Assembly (NCBI GenBank): GCA_038231495.1 | Contig: JBBRLG010000285.1 | Coordinates: 1-9,324 of the forward strand | Source: JBBRLG01 sp038231495 | GTDB lineage: Bacteria > Planctomycetota > Planctomycetia > Gemmatales > Gemmataceae | Direction: 5' to 3' | DNA: 9,324 bases | Shown here: one piece after another, positions 6,616 to 9,324 of the stretch | How the letters are laid out: each line of letters starts with the position of its first letter | Numbering within the stretch: the first letter of the stretch is position 1 | Notes under the pieces: model-generated | Database searches by the model: none | The model's input: the letters and a program-made list of their open reading frames with translations, nothing else | What the model was told of the DNA's origin: nothing | Translations under genes and position numbers: made by a program

Positions 6616-6644
6616 CCGGTGGTGACTCCGCCCGGCTTCCGAGC
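6616..6644. repeat. Diverged repeat copy 1, inverted relative to 6729-6757
   Basis: This 29-base segment matches the reverse complement of 6729-6757 at 22 positions, with a 12-base perfect core GGTGGTGACTCC and a second shared block GGCTTCC. It lies in the leader of the Cys-rich protein gene. Within it and just after, GGTGAC (6621-6626) can pair with GTCACC (6645-6650). Confidence 0.55.
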
Positions 6645-6728
6645 GTCACCTGGCTGGTATAGGTAAGATAGGCAAGGCGTTTGCAGCAAACATACGTGGT
6701 CTGGGAAAAATGGGTGGCTGGCTTGCCT

Positions 6729-6757
6729 GGGTGGAAGCCCGATGGAGTCACCACCCG
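6729..6757. repeat. Diverged repeat copy 2, inverted relative to 6616-6644
   Basis: This is the partner of the segment at 6616-6644 in the opposite orientation, core GGAGTCACCACC at 6744-6755. On the minus strand its GGGTGG can pair with CCACCC from 6734-6729, or with CCACCC from 6717-6712, which is followed by ATTTTT. That second pairing might end transcripts of the upstream DUF1573 operon, but the loop is long. Confidence 0.5.
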
Positions 6758-6764
6758 AAATCCA

Positions 6765-6836
6765 GGCGGGAGTCGGGGCGTAAGCCCGACGTGACCGGGG
6801 TTAAATCCACGTCGGGCTTACGCCCCGACGCTCGCC
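6765..6836. repeat. Head-to-head palindromic repeat, 72 bp
   Basis: The arms 6772-6793 and 6808-6829 are perfect 22-base inverted repeats. They extend to 29 bases (6765-6793 and 6808-6836) with two mismatches, around a 14-base centre (ACCGGGGTTAAATC). Each arm is itself nearly self-complementary: GTCGGG and CCCGAC flank GCGTAAG. The element is 15 bases beyond the stop of the minus-strand gene ending at 6852. It could stabilise the 3' end of that mRNA or stop transcription, though no T-run follows directly. Its sequence is unrelated to the 1977-2097 element, but the layout is the same. Confidence 0.9.
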
Positions 6837-6851
6837 CATTTGATCGTTGTG

Positions 6852-7994
6852 CTACGCCGTCCGCCGGCGATAACGGCGGACAAAGTAATACGCGAAAGCT
6901 AACGTTCCAACCCCTGCCGCAGCGGCGGCGACCCACCAGAGCCAAGCCTGGCCACGCTCGGGCGGCAGAACTTTGCCGTCCAGCGTGGTAAAGCCTTTGG
7001 CTGATGTTTCCTGCCACGCGCCGGACGGCGAAATCAGGTAGGTCTTGGTTGCAGCGACACTCGGATTCAAGCCTGAACCAGCTGCTGGGTTTTCGGAGAC
7101 CCGAACCCTCATGCCCGGCTCTACCCGGAACGTGAAGTCGCTGTCAGCGACCGCGACGTTCGGTTCAGACGAGTCAATCCGGAGCCGGTGGATGCGCTGC
7201 ACATGCCCTTGGTCACTCCAAGTATGGGTCCAATTCGTGGGCCACCATCCAAGGTCCGTTTGCTTCCACTGCACATCGAGACGGATCCAGGGGTTCGTCC
7301 CACTGAAGTTGACGTAGCGGTAGATGGCACCCTTCTGATTCTGGTCAATCCAGATTTCATCATAGAACGGGGCCATCGCGCCCGACCGCTGTTCGGTTCG
7401 AACGACCGTGCAATTCCGGCCGTTAAAGGTTTGCCGACCGCGCGTCTCAAAGTCGTCCGGGTCGTAAGCCATCGACAGCTTGTCTGGCCGTAAGTTGGCA
7501 TGGACGGTTGCCACCAGCCCGTGAGCGAAGAACACCGGCCACAAATTGGCGTTGAACCCGGACCCACGGCCCAAGTCACCCTTGTCAATTCCCAGGTCCG
7601 GGCTGTCTTCTTGAACGTGATTGGCCGCGCGATGGTAGAGCGATTGTAAGGACTTGCCGTCGTACGCCGCCGTATGGATTAGGGTGGTATACTGCTTTCG
7701 GTTCTCCCCACTTGGGTAGTCGTCCGCCGACTCTTGTCGAAAACGGTTATGTTCAAAGTCGAAGAGCAACACGTAGCGCAGGGGCCGTACCGGGTCGCCG
7801 GGTGGTAAGGGCAAGTCTTTGTATTCTGTCGTGCCCGTGACCACATAGCGGGCCGTCTTGACCAAGCCCTGCCGCGCTTGCCAGTCGCCCAGTATTTGCG
7901 ACAACGGCGTTTCTTTCTCTGGGGGCTGGGCGAATCCCGCGTGCGCTAGCACAACCACGAGTACCGTTGCGATGACATAACAGCGGCTGGACAT
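6852..7994 (-). CDS. Secreted protein with C-terminal membrane anchor, possibly LolA/LolB-like beta fold (380 aa)
   Basis: I recognise no named gene. A Sec signal peptide (MSSRCYVIATVLVVVLAHAGFA, cleavage likely before QPPEKE) starts the protein. Residues about 35-300 form the soluble part, with many predicted strands: YVVTGTTEY (50-58), YVLLFDFEHNRFRQES (74-89), CTVVRTEQ (195-202), EIWIDQNQKGAIYRY (213-227) and the ending DFTFRVEPGMRVRV (286-299). Strands of this kind with a W-I-D-x-x-x-G turn recall LolA/LolB-like periplasmic beta barrels, but this is an inference. One helix (WWVAAAAAGVGTLAFAYYFV, 353-372) followed by RRYRRR gives a type I topology with a short cytoplasmic tail. The ATG at 7994 has GGGAGG (complement of 8000-8005) five bases upstream, and the DUF1573 gene stops only 13 bases before it. 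The open frame back to 8063 overlaps that gene and is rejected. Confidence 0.88.
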   Translation of the reverse strand: MSSRCYVIATVLVVVLAHAGFAQPPEKETPLSQILGDWQARQGLVKTARYVVTGTTEYKDLPLPPGDPVRPLRYVLLFDFEHNRFRQESADDYPSGENRKQYTTLIHTAAYDGKSLQSLYHRAANHVQEDSPDLGIDKGDLGRGSGFNANLWPVFFAHGLVATVHANLRPDKLSMAYDPDDFETRGRQTFNGRNCTVVRTEQRSGAMAPFYDEIWIDQNQKGAIYRYVNFSGTNPWIRLDVQWKQTDLGWWPTNWTHTWSDQGHVQRIHRLRIDSSEPNVAVADSDFTFRVEPGMRVRVSENPAAGSGLNPSVAATKTYLISPSGAWQETSAKGFTTLDGKVLPPERGQAWLWWVAAAAAGVGTLAFAYYFVRRYRRRTA

Positions 7995-8007
7995 GGCTGC
8001 CTCCCGT

Positions 8008-9150
8008 CTAACCCTTTTGCCCGTAATAGCGGACTTCCACATGCACCGATTCGGTTTGGCCATCGGGTTTGCGAAGGATAAACCGGATGCGGCACACCTG
8101 ATCGCCGAGTTCGGCGATCCGTTGGTCCACGCGGAACTGAACCCCGCCGTCCAGACCGTTGCCCACGCGCGTCACGGTGGTGTCGGCGCTGCCCGCTTCA
8201 ATGTGGTCCACCGTCCAGTCCTTCGACGGCAACAACACCGTGACCTCTCCCTGCGCCGACTCTCCCAGCGGGCGTTCGCCGAGCAGGATCACGCCGGGAA
8301 CGACGCGCGTGGCGGGTTGCATTTCGCCCGAGACGTCCAGCGAGGCAGTGCGATGGACGACGCCATCTTCGGTCACGGCTGCCACGTTGACCTGAAAATG
8401 GAAGGGACCGACGGGTAAGTCCGAACGCGGCGACACGACGATGAAATACTCGCCCTCCGCGCCGGCGACCGGTTCGACGCGAACCGTGGCGATGGCGGGC
8501 ACGGGCACGGCCTCAAGCCGACGCAGCGGTTGATGCGTCCTGGCCCGGACCTTGCGCTCGACCGGCGGTCCGGTGTGTGTACAGCGATCTCCGAAGGCGA
8601 GTTGCCAGCCGACGAGGCTGACGCGGCTGCGCACAACCGCTTTCACATCCCAACCGAGGGTTGGCGCGAAATCGCCCTCGAAAACCGGTTGGAGCCGCAC
8701 CGACACCGGCCAGCGCGCCAGGCCCAGTTGATACGGTTGCCGATGCGTCAGGTCGAGATGGAGGGTCACGTCCGCCGCTTGACCGGGCGGGATGGTCAGG
8801 CCTTGCGGCTCGACGCCGAGACAATCGCAGGATGGTTCAAAACGGATAAGCGTGCGCAGTTCCGCACTGACATTTTTAATAGTTACCCGCGCCAGGTGCT
8901 CGGGGGTTTCCCAGATCTCGCCGAGTTCCAGCGCGTGCGGATCGATGTGCAAACCGTTGACGATCGGCCCGTCGAGGCGGGATTGAACCGGCGTCCGCAC
9001 AGAACTTGCCAGTATGGCGAGGAAATAGCCACCGACGCAAACCAGGGGAATCGAGATGAGACGGAACAGCCACTGCGACCAACGACGAGGTGGGCGATCG
9101 CCAGTGGCGGCTTTCTCGGAGATCGGCACGGAAGTGGATGACGCTACCAT
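8008..9150 (-). CDS. Membrane-anchored DUF1573 domain protein (380 aa)
   Basis: DUF1573 (PF07610) is an Ig/ASH-like beta domain common in exported proteins of Planctomycetes and Bacteroidetes; its role is not established. Residues 1-24 are cytoplasmic and basic (GDRPPRRW). One membrane helix follows at about 28-49 (LFRLISIPLVCVGGYFLAIL), so the rest lies outside the membrane. The DUF1573-like segment is about 70-135: ELGEIWETPEHLARVTIKNV, then FEPSCDCLGVEP (104-115) and IPPGQAADVTLHLDL. The family usually has SCGCT; here it reads SCDCL. More Ig-like strands run to the C-terminus. I choose ATG 9150; an upstream TTG at 9186 in the same frame would add 12 residues but has no ribosome binding site. 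A candidate upstream frame stops four bases before this ATG, suggesting translational coupling. The secreted anchored protein follows after 13 bases. Confidence 0.88.
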   Translation of the reverse strand: MVASSTSVPISEKAATGDRPPRRWSQWLFRLISIPLVCVGGYFLAILASSVRTPVQSRLDGPIVNGLHIDPHALELGEIWETPEHLARVTIKNVSAELRTLIRFEPSCDCLGVEPQGLTIPPGQAADVTLHLDLTHRQPYQLGLARWPVSVRLQPVFEGDFAPTLGWDVKAVVRSRVSLVGWQLAFGDRCTHTGPPVERKVRARTHQPLRRLEAVPVPAIATVRVEPVAGAEGEYFIVVSPRSDLPVGPFHFQVNVAAVTEDGVVHRTASLDVSGEMQPATRVVPGVILLGERPLGESAQGEVTVLLPSKDWTVDHIEAGSADTTVTRVGNGLDGGVQFRVDQRIAELGDQVCRIRFILRKPDGQTESVHVEVRYYGQKG

Positions 9151-9154
9151 TTCC

Positions 9155-9324
9155 CTAACGCCCTTGGGACTTCGGGAAGAAGACAATCAAGCCAGTGGCC
9201 GCAACCAACAGGAGCAAAGCTGACATTCGGAACGTCCTGGGCGGACTCCACGCATTGTCGCGGCGAAGCAGAAAGTCTGTTCCCTTTGTAACTTTGCGGA
9301 TAGGCAAAGTCAACAAAAAGGTTC
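9155..9324 (-). CDS. Possible 3' end of a membrane-protein gene entering from the right edge
   Basis: On the minus strand a frame is open from the window edge to TAG at 9157-9155. It gives about 55 residues ending in FRMSALLLLVAATGLIVFF and then PKSQGR, a plausible membrane helix with basic flanks. The stop lies four bases before the DUF1573 ATG, a spacing typical of coupled genes. A second frame is also open from the edge to a stop at 9146-9144 and is polar, so the choice between them is not certain; hydrophobicity and spacing favour the first. No family can be named from this fragment. An internal ATG at 9226 would alternatively give a 23-residue hydrophobic peptide. Confidence 0.4.
   Translation of the reverse strand, partial: TFLLTLPIRKVTKGTDFLLRRDNAWSPPRTFRMSALLLLVAATGLIVFFPKSQGR

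Overview
The window looks like chromosomal DNA from a planctomycete, most likely Gemmataceae-like. This rests on high GC content, a DUF1559 pseudopilin with an H-X9-DG motif, a membrane-anchored DUF1573 protein, and intergenic palindromes whose chance translations read like TGFQPV...GWKPVL. I recall such peptides from mis-called ORFs in planctomycete genomes. The lineage is an inference; no rRNA or tRNA is present.

Layout. Positions 1-77 hold a GC-rich hairpin and possibly the first codons of a gene leaving the left edge. A 605-residue helical-repeat protein of unknown function follows on the minus strand (78-1895). Positions 1896-2276 form a divergent intergenic region with a 121-bp nested palindrome. 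The plus strand then carries a small exported protein (2277-2798), aroB (2864-3952) and dprA (3969-5105), closely spaced and probably partly co-transcribed. From 5174 to the right edge everything is on the minus strand. Read in transcription order, there is a possible membrane-protein tail entering from the right edge, then a DUF1573 membrane protein (9150-8008) and a secreted protein with a C-terminal membrane anchor (7994-6852). A palindrome-rich gap follows, then a small Cys-rich exported protein (6563-6123) and the DUF1559 pseudopilin (6061-5174).

How they fit together. AroB (shikimate pathway) and DprA (recombination mediator in natural transformation) are housekeeping proteins. The right-hand 4 kb encodes four predicted envelope proteins in tandem on one strand. 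This is the best candidate here for an uncharacterised envelope or cell-surface module, but nothing in the sequence shows what it does. The two large palindromes share one architecture despite different sequences: two self-complementary hairpins placed head to head. They are the most striking non-coding structure in the window.
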